A stretch of 6,660 nt of DNA, from NCBI GenBank assembly GCA_023432075.1, contig JAEYVD010000703.1:1-6660 (forward strand), read 5' to 3'. The notes under the pieces are model-generated. The model ran no database searches and was not told the origin of the DNA. It saw nothing but the letters and a program-made list of their open reading frames with translations. This stretch comes from Pseudomonadota bacterium. Lineage in GTDB: Bacteria; Pseudomonadota; Gammaproteobacteria; Burkholderiales; Burkholderiaceae_B. Shown piece after piece: positions 1 through 6,242 of the stretch; positions within the stretch are counted from its first letter, which is position 1, and every line of letters starts with the position of its first letter. The position numbers were made by a program, and so were the translations under genes.

Positions 1-75
1 GCGCTGGCATGCTGGCTGCCCCCTGCGGCGCTGGCGCGTGTCCAGACGCAGGGCCTGTTCACGGACAGGCCCTGA
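1..75 (+). CDS. Possible C-terminal end of an upstream plus-strand gene (partial)
   Basis: Frame 1 is open from the left edge to a TGA at 73-75, giving 24 residues ending QGLFTDRP. Of the 24 codons, 21 have G or C in third position, more than in the other frame I read, which fits real coding sequence in this genome. The first half is hydrophobic (ALACWLPPAALA), as in a membrane protein tail, but no family can be recognised. It would end 3 nt from the stop of the minus-strand binding-protein gene, a plain convergent arrangement. An alternative reading is that a minus-strand gene starts at 10 (ATG on the complement, preceded by an AGGGGG ribosome site at 8 nt spacing) and continues off the left edge. 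The evidence is too short to decide. Confidence 0.3.
   Translation, partial: ALACWLPPAALARVQTQGLFTDRP
51..72. terminator. GC-rich hairpin between convergent gene ends
   Basis: A perfect 8-bp inverted repeat, GGGCCTGT at 51-58 and ACAGGCCC at 65-72, encloses a 6-nt loop. It starts 6 nt beyond the stop codon of the minus-strand binding-protein gene and so sits where a terminator or 3'-end stabilising stem is expected. Neither side has a run of T residues, so it is not a classical intrinsic terminator. It may act with Rho, or simply protect the 3' end of the transcript. On the plus strand it lies inside the last codons of the putative gene ending at 75. Confidence 0.4.
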
Positions 76-78
76 CCG

Positions 79-1104
79 TCAGCTCCCCGCGCTGGCGTGG
101 GCGGGTGTGAAGAAGTAGTCCTTCCAGCTTTCGGCCTGCCCTTGCAGCACGCCGATCTCGCGCAGCTTGTCCGCGTACACCTTGGTCTGCTGCGGCGTGA
201 TCGTGAACTGGTTCTCGGGATCGTCCAGGATCTTCTTCACAAAATCCGCCGGCAGCTTGGAATTCTGCTGGCGGATGAAGATCGCGGCGGCCTCGTCCTT
301 GTGCGCGGGAATCCACGCCGCGGCTTCGGCCAACGCGGCGTAGAACGCGTTGTACGTCTTGGGATTGGCGTCGTGGAATTTCTGCGTGGTGTACAGCACG
401 TTGAACGTCGCGGGACCGCCCAGGATTTCGTACGAACTGATCACCTTGTGCACCGCTGGATTGCGCTCCAGCGCCTGGTAATAGAACGGCGCACTGGAAA
501 AATGCGCATTCACTTCAAGGCCGCCGGAGATCAGCGCGGTGGTCGCGTCCGGATGCGGCAGGCTGATGGAGATATCGTCGAATCGCTTGAAGTTGTCCTT
601 GCCGTAGCGCTTGGCCGCTTCGATCTGCAAGGTGCGCGACTGGAATCCCACGCCCGCGGCCGGCACCGCGATGCGGTCCTTCGCGCTGAAGTCGTCCAGC
701 GTCTTGACTGCCGGGTTGTTGCTCAGCAGATAGTTGGGCAACGACCCCAACGCCGCCACCAGCTTCACGTTCTGCTTGCCGCGCGTGCGGTCCCACAGCA
801 CCAGCGCCGGCGGCACGCCCGCCGACACCATGTCCAGCGCGCCCGCAAGCAGCGCCTCGTTCATGGCCGACGCGCCGGAAATCTGCGCCCATTCCACCTT
901 GATGTCCAAGCCGGCCGCCTTGCCGTGTTTTTCGATCAGTTTCTGGTCCTTGACCACATCGAGGATCAGGTAGGCGATGCCGAACTGCTGCGCCACGCGC
1001 AACGTGCCTTCGGCATGAGCCGGCGTGACTGCCGCACCCAGCGTGGCAGTGGCCAGCGCCGCGCCGGCCGCCAAGCGCCGCAAGAGAATGGAATTGAAGG
1101 ACAT
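79..1104 (-). CDS. ABC transporter periplasmic substrate-binding protein (NMT1/THI5, TauA/SsuA-like), Sec-exported
   Basis: The product is 341 aa, a normal length for periplasmic binding proteins of the taurine/alkanesulfonate/nitrate class. Residues 1-31 form a Sec signal peptide: basic LLRR at 7-10, a hydrophobic alanine-rich core and a clean AHA cleavage site at 29-31. The mature protein begins with a strand of the type TLRVAQQFGIAY. It then has the LIEKHG...LDIKVEW segment and the SGASAMNEALLAGALDMVSAGVPPAL stretch (about 76-101), typical of ligand-cleft loops in this family. The ATG at 1104 is chosen because it opens directly into the signal peptide and has AAGGAG 11 nt upstream; the frame can be opened to 1239, but that extension lacks signal features. 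The gene is divergent from the transporter operon at 1323-5757 and probably feeds the same permease. Bound ligand is unknown: sulfonate, nitrate, taurine and pyrimidine-precursor binders share this fold. Confidence 0.9.
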   Translation of the reverse strand: MSFNSILLRRLAAGAALATATLGAAVTPAHAEGTLRVAQQFGIAYLILDVVKDQKLIEKHGKAAGLDIKVEWAQISGASAMNEALLAGALDMVSAGVPPALVLWDRTRGKQNVKLVAALGSLPNYLLSNNPAVKTLDDFSAKDRIAVPAAGVGFQSRTLQIEAAKRYGKDNFKRFDDISISLPHPDATTALISGGLEVNAHFSSAPFYYQALERNPAVHKVISSYEILGGPATFNVLYTTQKFHDANPKTYNAFYAALAEAAAWIPAHKDEAAAIFIRQQNSKLPADFVKKILDDPENQFTITPQQTKVYADKLREIGVLQGQAESWKDYFFTPAHASAGS

Positions 1105-1115
1105 GGGGTTGCGGG

Positions 1116-1121
1116 CTCCTT
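1116..1121 (-). promoter_or_regulatory. Ribosome binding site deciding the start at 1104
   Basis: The complement reads AAGGAG, a near-perfect Shine-Dalgarno sequence, 11 nt before the ATG at 1104. It supports this start over the upstream in-frame ATG at 1239. It is the clearest ribosome site in the window; genes inside the plus-strand operon rely on overlap or close spacing instead. Confidence 0.65.
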
Positions 1122-1188
1122 GGGCCAGTGGGTTCGCACGAAAGTGACGAGCGATCCTAGCAACGGCCGCGCAGCGGTGGAACGAACA

Positions 1189-1205
1189 ATTTCTGCTATC
1201 CAAAT
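1189..1205. repeat. Short AT-rich inverted repeat, possible operator
   Basis: ATTT at 1189-1192 and AAAT at 1202-1205 form an interrupted dyad (ATTT-N9-AAAT) inside the divergent spacer. The form loosely resembles the T-N11-A-type dyads bound by LysR regulators such as CysB or Cbl, which control many sulfonate uptake operons. The half-sites are only 4 bp, so chance occurrence is quite possible. Confidence 0.15.
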
Positions 1206-1254
1206 ACCCCCGGCGCTGGGCCGCCGCCGCAACAAGCATATGTCTAGATATTCT

Positions 1255-1283
1255 TTGTCGGCGCAGCCTTCGCTCCGTAGCAT
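1255..1283 (+). promoter_or_regulatory. Candidate sigma-70-type promoter for the transporter operon
   Basis: TTGTCG at 1255-1260 matches the -35 consensus at 4 of 6 positions. TAGCAT at 1278-1283 matches the -10 consensus at 4 of 6, with an ideal 17-nt spacer. The start codon follows about 40 nt later, leaving a short leader. Matches of this quality arise by chance, so this is only the best-placed candidate for expression of the genes starting at 1323. Confidence 0.3.
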
Positions 1284-1322
1284 GACCTCAAGCTATTTCA
1301 CATGCCTATCGGGGTTGGAATC

Positions 1323-2372
1323 ATGAGTTCGTACAAAAAGCTGCCATCCATTGACGCCGCGCGCCGGCGCCTGCTCTTTCATATCGGCGCCGTGGCCGCC
1401 GCGGGCGCTGCGGGCGGCCTGCCCGGCGTGACGCTGGCGCAGTCCCGCGAACAGGCCACGCTGGCTTCTGGCAGCGCGGGCTACACCTGGGCCCTGCCGT
1501 TCGTGGCCGAAAGCGCGGGCTATTGGAAAGCGCGCAATGTGGACCTGAAGGTGCTGGACTTTCCGACCGGGCGCGATTCCATGCAGGCCCTGCTGGCCGG
1601 CTCCGCGAACTTCTCCACCACCACCGATACGCCGCTCGTCTTTGCTGTGCTGCAAGGCCTAAAACCGGGCATTCTGGCCAATTTCAGCCGCTATTCGTAC
1701 GACATGAAGATCGTGGCGCGGGAAGGCAGCGGCATCGCCGCCGACACGCCCGCGAGCCTGAAAGGCAAGAAGATCGGGACGCCCGCCGGCACGTCGGGCC
1801 AGTATGCGCTGGCCAAATACCTTGAGTTCGCCAAGCTATCGGCCAGCGACATCACGCAGGTGAACCTGGCGCCGACCGACCTCATCGGCGCGCTGGTGCG
1901 CGGCGACATCGACGCGTTTTCGTGGACCGCGCAGGCCGGCAACGCCGCGCTTCGCCAAAGCGGCGGCAAGGTGTTCTTCCTGACGCAGGATGGCTACGAG
2001 AAGTTCTTCCGCAGCCACCAATTGCTGCTGGTCAATCAGCACACGCTGGATACCCGCCAGGCGCTCGTCAAGGACGCCATCGGCGCGCTGCTCGATGCCG
2101 AGAAGCGCATTGCGCAGGATCCCGCGTGGCCGGACCTGATCGCCACGCGCATCCGCAGCACGCCGGCCGAGGTCAAGCAGGCCACCTCGGTGTTCGAGTT
2201 CAAGGTGGGGTTCGACGACACCTTCGTCGACGATCTGGTGAACCAGGCCCAATGGGCCATCGACGCCAAGCTTGCGCCCGCGCCCGCTGGCGATCTGCGC
2301 GCGTTGTTCCGCGCAGCGATCAAGGATGCGCCGCTGTCGGCAGCAGCGCCCGATCGCGTCAAACTGGCCTGA
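1323..2372 (+). CDS. ABC transporter periplasmic substrate-binding protein (SsuA/TauA-like) with Tat-like signal
   Basis: The product is 349 aa and belongs to the nitrate/sulfonate/taurine binding-protein class. The N-terminus has a twin-arginine-like motif, ARRRLLF at 13-19, followed by a hydrophobic Ala/Gly stretch (21-33) and a likely cleavage near TLAQS (about 38-41). This suggests export by the Tat system, although a Sec route is possible. Family features include the pattern AESAGYWKARNVDLKVLDFP (about 62-81), the gate segment SMQALLAGSANFSTTTDTPL (86-105), and the LKGKKIGTPAGTSGQYALAKYL region (about 147-167). The start at 1323 is preferred over an in-frame ATG at 1302 because it opens just before the signal motif; upstream only a weak G-rich stretch (GGGGTTGGA) could serve as ribosome site. 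The ATPase gene follows after 4 nt. It differs clearly from the binding protein encoded at 79-1104, so the two are unlikely to be a recent duplication. Ligand unknown. Confidence 0.9.
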   Translation: MSSYKKLPSIDAARRRLLFHIGAVAAAGAAGGLPGVTLAQSREQATLASGSAGYTWALPFVAESAGYWKARNVDLKVLDFPTGRDSMQALLAGSANFSTTTDTPLVFAVLQGLKPGILANFSRYSYDMKIVAREGSGIAADTPASLKGKKIGTPAGTSGQYALAKYLEFAKLSASDITQVNLAPTDLIGALVRGDIDAFSWTAQAGNAALRQSGGKVFFLTQDGYEKFFRSHQLLLVNQHTLDTRQALVKDAIGALLDAEKRIAQDPAWPDLIATRIRSTPAEVKQATSVFEFKVGFDDTFVDDLVNQAQWAIDAKLAPAPAGDLRALFRAAIKDAPLSAAAPDRVKLA

Positions 2373-2376
2373 CGGC

Positions 2377-3147
2377 ATGGCCGCCCTGATCGAATTCCAG
2401 CGTGTCTCGCAGTTTTTCGCCACGCGCGGGGACGCGCCGGCCCAGGCGCTGCACGACGTATCGCTGGATCTGGCAGCCGGAGAGTTTGCGTGCCTGATCG
2501 GCCCTTCGGGTTGCGGCAAGACGACCCTGCTGCATCTGCTTGCGGGATTCCTGCAGCCCACCGAGGGCGCCGTCAGGTTCCAAGGCGATCGGGTCGAACG
2601 CCCCGGTCCCGAACGCGGCGTGGTCTTCCAGGAATACGCCCTCTTTCCCTGGATGACGGCCCGGCAGAACGTGGAGTTCGGTCTGCGTGCGCAATCGGTG
2701 GCCGCGCGCCAGCGCCGCCACCGCGCGCTGGCGGCGCTGGAGCGCGTGGGTCTGGCCGCCTCGGCGGACCGCTATCCGCATGAATTGTCCGGCGGCATGC
2801 GTCAGCGCATCGCCGTGGCGCGATCCCTGGTCGTCGAACCCCAGGTGCTGCTGATGGACGAACCCTTTGCAGCGGTCGACGCCATGACCCGCGCCGCGCT
2901 GCAGAAAGACTTGCTGCGGCTGTGGCAGGAGACGGGCGTGTCGGTGGTGTTCGTCACCCACAACATCGACGAAGCGATCTTCCTGGCGCAGCGCGTCATC
3001 GTCATGGCGCCGCATCCAGGCACGATCAGCGACGACATCCGCATCGGCCTGGACTACCCGCGGCAGCGCGGTTCCATCGAGTTCGCGCAGCATTACAACC
3101 GGATCGAGGCCGCGCTGGCGGCCGGCACTTACAGGCAGGCAGCATGA
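2377..3147 (+). CDS. ABC transporter ATP-binding protein (SsuB/TauB/NrtD-like)
   Basis: This 256-aa cytoplasmic ATPase powers import through the permease encoded next door. All nucleotide-binding motifs are intact: Walker A GPSGCGKTT (42-50), Q-loop glutamine 85 in VVFQEYALFPW, signature LSGGMRQR (137-144), Walker B VLLMDEP with D161 and E162, D-loop AAVD (165-168) and switch histidine 195 in VFVTHNIDEA. The EYALFPW and FAAVDAMTR sequences are characteristic of the nitrate/sulfonate/taurine subgroup. Length is normal for that subgroup. The ATG at 2377 is chosen because the domain begins immediately after it. It lies 4 nt beyond the stop of the binding-protein gene with no strong ribosome site, so translation is probably coupled. 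The 3' end overlaps the permease start in an ATGA (3144-3147). Confidence 0.95.
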   Translation: MAALIEFQRVSQFFATRGDAPAQALHDVSLDLAAGEFACLIGPSGCGKTTLLHLLAGFLQPTEGAVRFQGDRVERPGPERGVVFQEYALFPWMTARQNVEFGLRAQSVAARQRRHRALAALERVGLAASADRYPHELSGGMRQRIAVARSLVVEPQVLLMDEPFAAVDAMTRAALQKDLLRLWQETGVSVVFVTHNIDEAIFLAQRVIVMAPHPGTISDDIRIGLDYPRQRGSIEFAQHYNRIEAALAAGTYRQAA

Positions 3148-4058
3148 ACGCATTGACCCTGCGCCGCGAGTCCGCGGCCGAAACGACAACCGACATTGGT
3201 GTGCCGGCCGGTCACGACGCCAGCGGCGGCGCGCCGGCGGCACGCCCCAGCCTGGCCGAACGTTTCCAGCAATCGCATGTCCGCGCGGAACGCATCCGGC
3301 GACGCCGGCGGCTGTTGCTGAACCTTGCCGGCATCGTGCTGTTCCTCCTGGGTTGGGAAGCCATTCCGCACGTGTTCTCGTGGATGAACCCGGCGCTCTT
3401 TCCGCCCCCCTCGCGTGTCCTGCAAGCGGCGCTGCCCATGATCGCGTCGGGCGAACTCGCAGGGCACATCGCGGCCAGCCTCACGCGCGCCGCGGCGGGA
3501 TTCGGCATCGCGTTGATCCTGGGCATAGCCGCCGGCATCCTGACGGCGCGCATCACATTCCTTCATCACCTGAGCGAACCCGTGCTGCACGGCTTCCGAT
3601 CAGTGCCGTCGCTGGCCGTCGTTCCCCTGGCGGTGCTGTGGTTCGGCATCGGCGAGCTGCCCAAGATCGCGCTGATCGCGTGGGGCGCCTTCTTTCCCAT
3701 CTGGATCACCACCTTCATTGGCGTGCGCGACACCCACATCGTGTACCTGCGTTCGGCGGCGGCGCTGGGCGCCGGACGGCTGCGGACTCTCTTCCAGGTT
3801 GTATTGCCCGCCGCCTTGCCCTTCATCCTGGCGGGCGTGCGGCAGGCCATCGCCGTATCGCTGATCGTGCTGGTCGCGGCCGAACTGTCCGGATCGACGC
3901 GCGGCATCGCCTACATGATGTCGCTGGGCCATCAGCTCTTTCAGGTGGAGATCATGTTCATCGGCCTGGTGCTGCTGGGCACGTTCGGTTTCCTGGCGGA
4001 CCGCTTGTTCGTCTGGGCCGCCAAGCGGCTTTTTCCCTGGTACCAGAGCGCGTCGTGA
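3144..4058 (+). CDS. ABC transporter permease (SsuC/TauC-like, BPD_transp_1)
   Basis: The product is a 304-aa inner-membrane protein forming, as a homodimer, the translocation path. About six hydrophobic segments are visible, near residues 58-74, 115-136, 155-170, 174-194, 224-247 and 268-290. The family FPPPS motif (86-90) follows the first segment. The cytoplasmic EAA loop that docks onto the ATPase is at 204-222 (SAAALGAGRLRTLFQVVLP), with the conserved Gly 209 and the LP pair 221-222. The N-terminus carries an extra hydrophilic tail of about 50 residues, rich in Ala/Thr and ending in a cluster of five consecutive arginines (52-56), longer than usual for SsuC/TauC proteins (roughly 250-270 aa). 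The start is fixed by the ATGA overlap with the ATPase gene. The amidohydrolase gene begins 1 nt after its stop. Confidence 0.93.
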   Translation: MNALTLRRESAAETTTDIGVPAGHDASGGAPAARPSLAERFQQSHVRAERIRRRRRLLLNLAGIVLFLLGWEAIPHVFSWMNPALFPPPSRVLQAALPMIASGELAGHIAASLTRAAAGFGIALILGIAAGILTARITFLHHLSEPVLHGFRSVPSLAVVPLAVLWFGIGELPKIALIAWGAFFPIWITTFIGVRDTHIVYLRSAAALGAGRLRTLFQVVLPAALPFILAGVRQAIAVSLIVLVAAELSGSTRGIAYMMSLGHQLFQVEIMFIGLVLLGTFGFLADRLFVWAAKRLFPWYQSAS

Positions 4059-4059
4059 C

Positions 4060-5757
4060 ATGAGGCCTGCAGAAAAACGGCATGCGTTGCGCACGCTGGT
4101 GCTGCGCAACGCGCGCATCCACACCTTTCATCCCGCCCGCCCGCAGGCCCATGCGATTGCGCTGGCCGGCGGCCGGGTCACAGCTTACGACGACGACGCG
4201 ACGGCGCTCGCGCGCGCCGACGCCCGCGTGATCGACCTGCAGGGCGCAACGGTGATCCCGGGCATCAACGACAGCCACGCGCACATGGAGCGCGAGGGGC
4301 TAAAAGCGTTGCGTCCGTCGCTGGCGGCAGCGCGCAGTGTCGAGGACGTATTGCGCGTGGTCCGCGAGCAGGCGAGATCGACGCCGCCCGGCGAGTACAT
4401 CGTGACCATGCCCGTGGGCACGCCTCCCTACTACTTCGGCGGCGCCGCCCAGCTCGCGGAAGGCCGGCTGCCCAGCCGCCAGGAGCTGGACGCGGCCGCG
4501 CCCGGCCATCCCGTCTACATTCCTGCCCCCTTCGGAAATTGGGGCAGGCCGCCCGGCAGCGGCGCGCTCAACAGCCTGGCTTTGGCGCGCAATGGCCTCA
4601 CCTCCGCATCGCAGCCGCGCTGCAGCGGTATCGAGTTGGGCCGCGACGCCTCGGGTGACCTGGACGGCCGCATCGTGGAGCGCAACGCGCGTCCCGCCGT
4701 CGAATTCGACCTGCTGCCGGACGTCCCCCGCTTTGGCTTTGCCGACCGCCTGAAAGGGCTGCGCATTTCCCAGCAGCTTTATCACGCCAAGGGAACCACC
4801 AGCATCTATGAAGGCCACGGCTGCGCACCCGAGACCATCTCGGTCTACCGCAAGCTGTGGGAAGACGGCGGCCTGACCATGAGGTCGACCCTGGTCGTCA
4901 GTCCCGCGTGGAGCGATCTGGCCGAAGCGGCGCGCGCCATGCGCGACTGGCTGGCCACCGCGCGCGGGCGCGGGTTGGGCGATCCGTGGTTCCGGGTCAG
5001 CGGCATCCATATCGCCTATGGCGGCGATCCCGTCGTGGCCTGCTGCGCGCGCGCCAACCTGCCGGATACCGGCTGGTCCGGATTCGTGGAACAGGCGGTC
5101 ACGCCGTCGGACTTCCGGGCGCTGTGCCTGCTGGCGGCCGAACACGACCTGCGTGTCAACGTCATCGTCTCCGACAAGCTGCACGAGGTCGTGCCGGTGC
5201 TGCGCGAGATCGACGCCCGGTTCCCGCTGGCCGGCCGCCGCTGGGTCGTGCAGCACATCGCCAGATCGCGCCTCGACGACCTGAAAGCGCTCAAGGCGCT
5301 GGACGTCCTGGTCACGACCATTCCCACCTATTTCCTCTGGAAAGGCGGCGCCGCCTACCTGGACGAGCCCGACGGCGGAGAGGGCGTGGTGCCGCACGCC
5401 GCCATGCTGGCGCTGGGGCTCGATGTCTCGCTGGCGACCGACAACATTCCTTATGACCCGTTCCACACACTCTGGGTCGCGGGCGTTCGCCGGGAGCGGC
5501 TGACGGGCCGCGTCATCGGCGCCGGCCAGGCGCTTTCCGCCGGCGACGCGCTGCACGCGTTCACCGTGGCCGGCGCGCGCCTGAGTTTCGATGAAGACTG
5601 GAAAGGCCCGCTCGCGCCGGGATTTGCCGCCGACCTGGCCGTGCTGGACCGGGACCCGATGACATTGCCCCCAGCCGCCTGGCGCGACGTGCAATGCACG
5701 ATGACCCTCGTGGACGGGCGCATCGTGCACGGCGAGCACGATGGGCCGGCGCCGTGA
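4060..5757 (+). CDS. YtcJ-like metal-dependent amidohydrolase (Amidohydro_3 family)
   Basis: The product is a 565-aa cytoplasmic enzyme without signal peptide, of the length usual for YtcJ-type proteins. It has the composite beta domain of the amidohydrolase superfamily at both ends: LRNARIHTF...ALAGGRV (about 15-40) and PGFAADLAVLDRDP...TLVDGRIVHG (about 520-558). Between these lies the catalytic barrel, with the HxH metal motif INDSHAH (H73, H75), GTTSIYEGH (245-253), VVQHIA with H399, and LATDNIPYDP with the catalytic-type aspartate D461. Relatives hydrolyse C-N bonds, for example N-substituted formamides (NfdA), but substrates are mostly unknown. At 365-373 (RVNVIVSDK), where the family normally has a V-H-A-x-G-D metal-ligand segment, the histidine is not visible. 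The gene starts 1 nt after the permease stop, so it is very likely co-translated with the transporter and acts on the imported solute or a derivative. The precise reaction is not known. Confidence 0.88.
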   Translation: MRPAEKRHALRTLVLRNARIHTFHPARPQAHAIALAGGRVTAYDDDATALARADARVIDLQGATVIPGINDSHAHMEREGLKALRPSLAAARSVEDVLRVVREQARSTPPGEYIVTMPVGTPPYYFGGAAQLAEGRLPSRQELDAAAPGHPVYIPAPFGNWGRPPGSGALNSLALARNGLTSASQPRCSGIELGRDASGDLDGRIVERNARPAVEFDLLPDVPRFGFADRLKGLRISQQLYHAKGTTSIYEGHGCAPETISVYRKLWEDGGLTMRSTLVVSPAWSDLAEAARAMRDWLATARGRGLGDPWFRVSGIHIAYGGDPVVACCARANLPDTGWSGFVEQAVTPSDFRALCLLAAEHDLRVNVIVSDKLHEVVPVLREIDARFPLAGRRWVVQHIARSRLDDLKALKALDVLVTTIPTYFLWKGGAAYLDEPDGGEGVVPHAAMLALGLDVSLATDNIPYDPFHTLWVAGVRRERLTGRVIGAGQALSAGDALHAFTVAGARLSFDEDWKGPLAPGFAADLAVLDRDPMTLPPAAWRDVQCTMTLVDGRIVHGEHDGPAP

Positions 5758-5849
5758 CCCCCGCTTCGATTTCACCGGTGGCCATCGTGGGCGGGGGGCC
5801 GCCGGCAGTGCGTCTGGCGGAACACCTTCGGCGGGGCGGCCTGCGATAA
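5754..5849 (+). pseudogene. Probable remnant of an FAD/NAD-binding flavoprotein N-terminus
   Basis: A GTG at 5754, overlapping the amidohydrolase stop (GTGA), opens a 31-codon frame that ends in TAA at 5847-5849. Its translation includes SPVAIVGGGPPAVRLAEHL, which closely follows the N-terminal Rossmann dinucleotide fold (V-A-I-V-G-G-G-P-A-G-x-x-A-A-E-x-L) of FAD-dependent oxidoreductases. The third glycine of GxGxxG is replaced (GGGPPAV instead of GGGPAGL). Nothing resembling the rest of such a protein follows in the next 57 bases before the minus-strand gene begins. The simplest reading is a truncated gene whose 3' part was deleted; a short real peptide or a chance match in GC-rich DNA are alternatives. 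The likely ancestor is a flavoprotein co-transcribed with the amidohydrolase. Confidence 0.5.
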
Positions 5850-5906
5850 AGCGGCAATCATGACCCGCCCCCGCCCCATAGGCGCCATCGACCCGGGCCG
5901 ATGCGG

Positions 5907-6242
5907 CTAGCGCCCCGGACCGCCCCCCAGCAGCTTGAACGACTGGTCCGCCGCGCGCAGATCGCGCGATTCCCGGGTCCAGCCGATCTGGCGCCGATAG
6001 CTGCCCAGCAGGCCCGCCCGCACCAGTTCATCTTCGGCAACGGGCGCGGGCGCATCGGCCTGGGGCGACACATACATGGCGTCCTCGGGACACCACGCCT
6101 CGCACATGAAACAGGTCTGGCAGGCGTCCTGACGCGCGATGACCGGGGCCGCCCCTTCCACAATGTCGAACACATTGACCGGGCACACCCGCACGCAGAT
6201 ATTGCAGCCGGTGCAACGGTTGTCGCTGATGAGTTCGATCAT
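5907..6242 (-). CDS. Two-[4Fe-4S] ferredoxin-type protein, partner of the adjacent flavoprotein
   Basis: The product is 111 aa. Two complete cluster motifs are present: CxxCxxCxxxCP with C10, C13, C16 and C20, and again with C41, C44, C47 and C51. Each motif is followed by proline, so the protein should hold two cubane [4Fe-4S] clusters and carry electrons. The 60-residue C-terminal tail (RAGLLGSYRRQIGWTRESRDLRAADQ...) is longer than in free bacterial ferredoxins and resembles the subunit-docking tails of beta subunits such as AprB. The ATG at 6242 overlaps the stop of the flavoprotein gene by 4 nt (ATGA), so the two proteins are probably made together and form a complex in which the ferredoxin relays electrons to or from FAD. 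No signal peptide is present. Orientation is opposite to the transporter operon, so co-regulation is not implied by the layout. Confidence 0.9.
   Translation of the reverse strand: MIELISDNRCTGCNICVRVCPVNVFDIVEGAAPVIARQDACQTCFMCEAWCPEDAMYVSPQADAPAPVAEDELVRAGLLGSYRRQIGWTRESRDLRAADQSFKLLGGGPGR

Larger units (their letters stand above)
1105..1322. promoter_or_regulatory. Divergent intergenic control region
   Basis: This 218-bp spacer separates two divergently transcribed binding-protein genes, so it must hold a promoter for each direction. It contains the AT-richest patches seen near these genes (around 1182-1206 and 1231-1257) in otherwise GC-rich DNA, as expected for promoter and operator sites. 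No small gene is evident. I could not pick out a convincing promoter for the minus-strand gene. No regulator gene lies in the window, so any controlling protein is encoded elsewhere. Confidence 0.6.

Noticed and set aside
1302..1322. Alternative earlier start (ATG at 1302) for the second binding protein
   Set aside because: No ribosome site precedes it, and it would add seven residues ahead of an already complete Tat-like signal. The ATG at 1323 is preferred, though the earlier start is not excluded.
97..1326. A 409-codon open frame on the plus strand opposite the first binding-protein gene
   Set aside because: Its translation is rich in Arg, His and Gln without any domain, as expected for the complement of a GC-rich gene. 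The minus-strand product has a signal peptide and clear family features.
2359..3243. A 294-codon minus-strand frame over the ATPase gene
   Set aside because: It is low-complexity Arg/Gln/His-rich sequence, and the plus strand encodes an ATPase with every nucleotide-binding motif intact.
4300..5775. A 491-codon open frame on the minus strand opposite the amidohydrolase
   Set aside because: Long antisense frames are common where third positions are G or C. The translation has no recognisable motif, and the plus-strand frame has all amidohydrolase landmarks.
5789..5876. Complementary G-rich (5789-5797) and C-rich (5868-5876) 9-mers that could pair as a long-range stem
   Set aside because: The loop would be about 70 nt and the arms are simple G/C runs that arise readily at this base composition. 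There is no T-tract, so a terminator is not supported.
5860..5910. A 16-codon plus-strand frame starting ATG at 5860
   Set aside because: It is very short, has no ribosome site or recognisable sequence, and runs into the end of the ferredoxin gene on the other strand.
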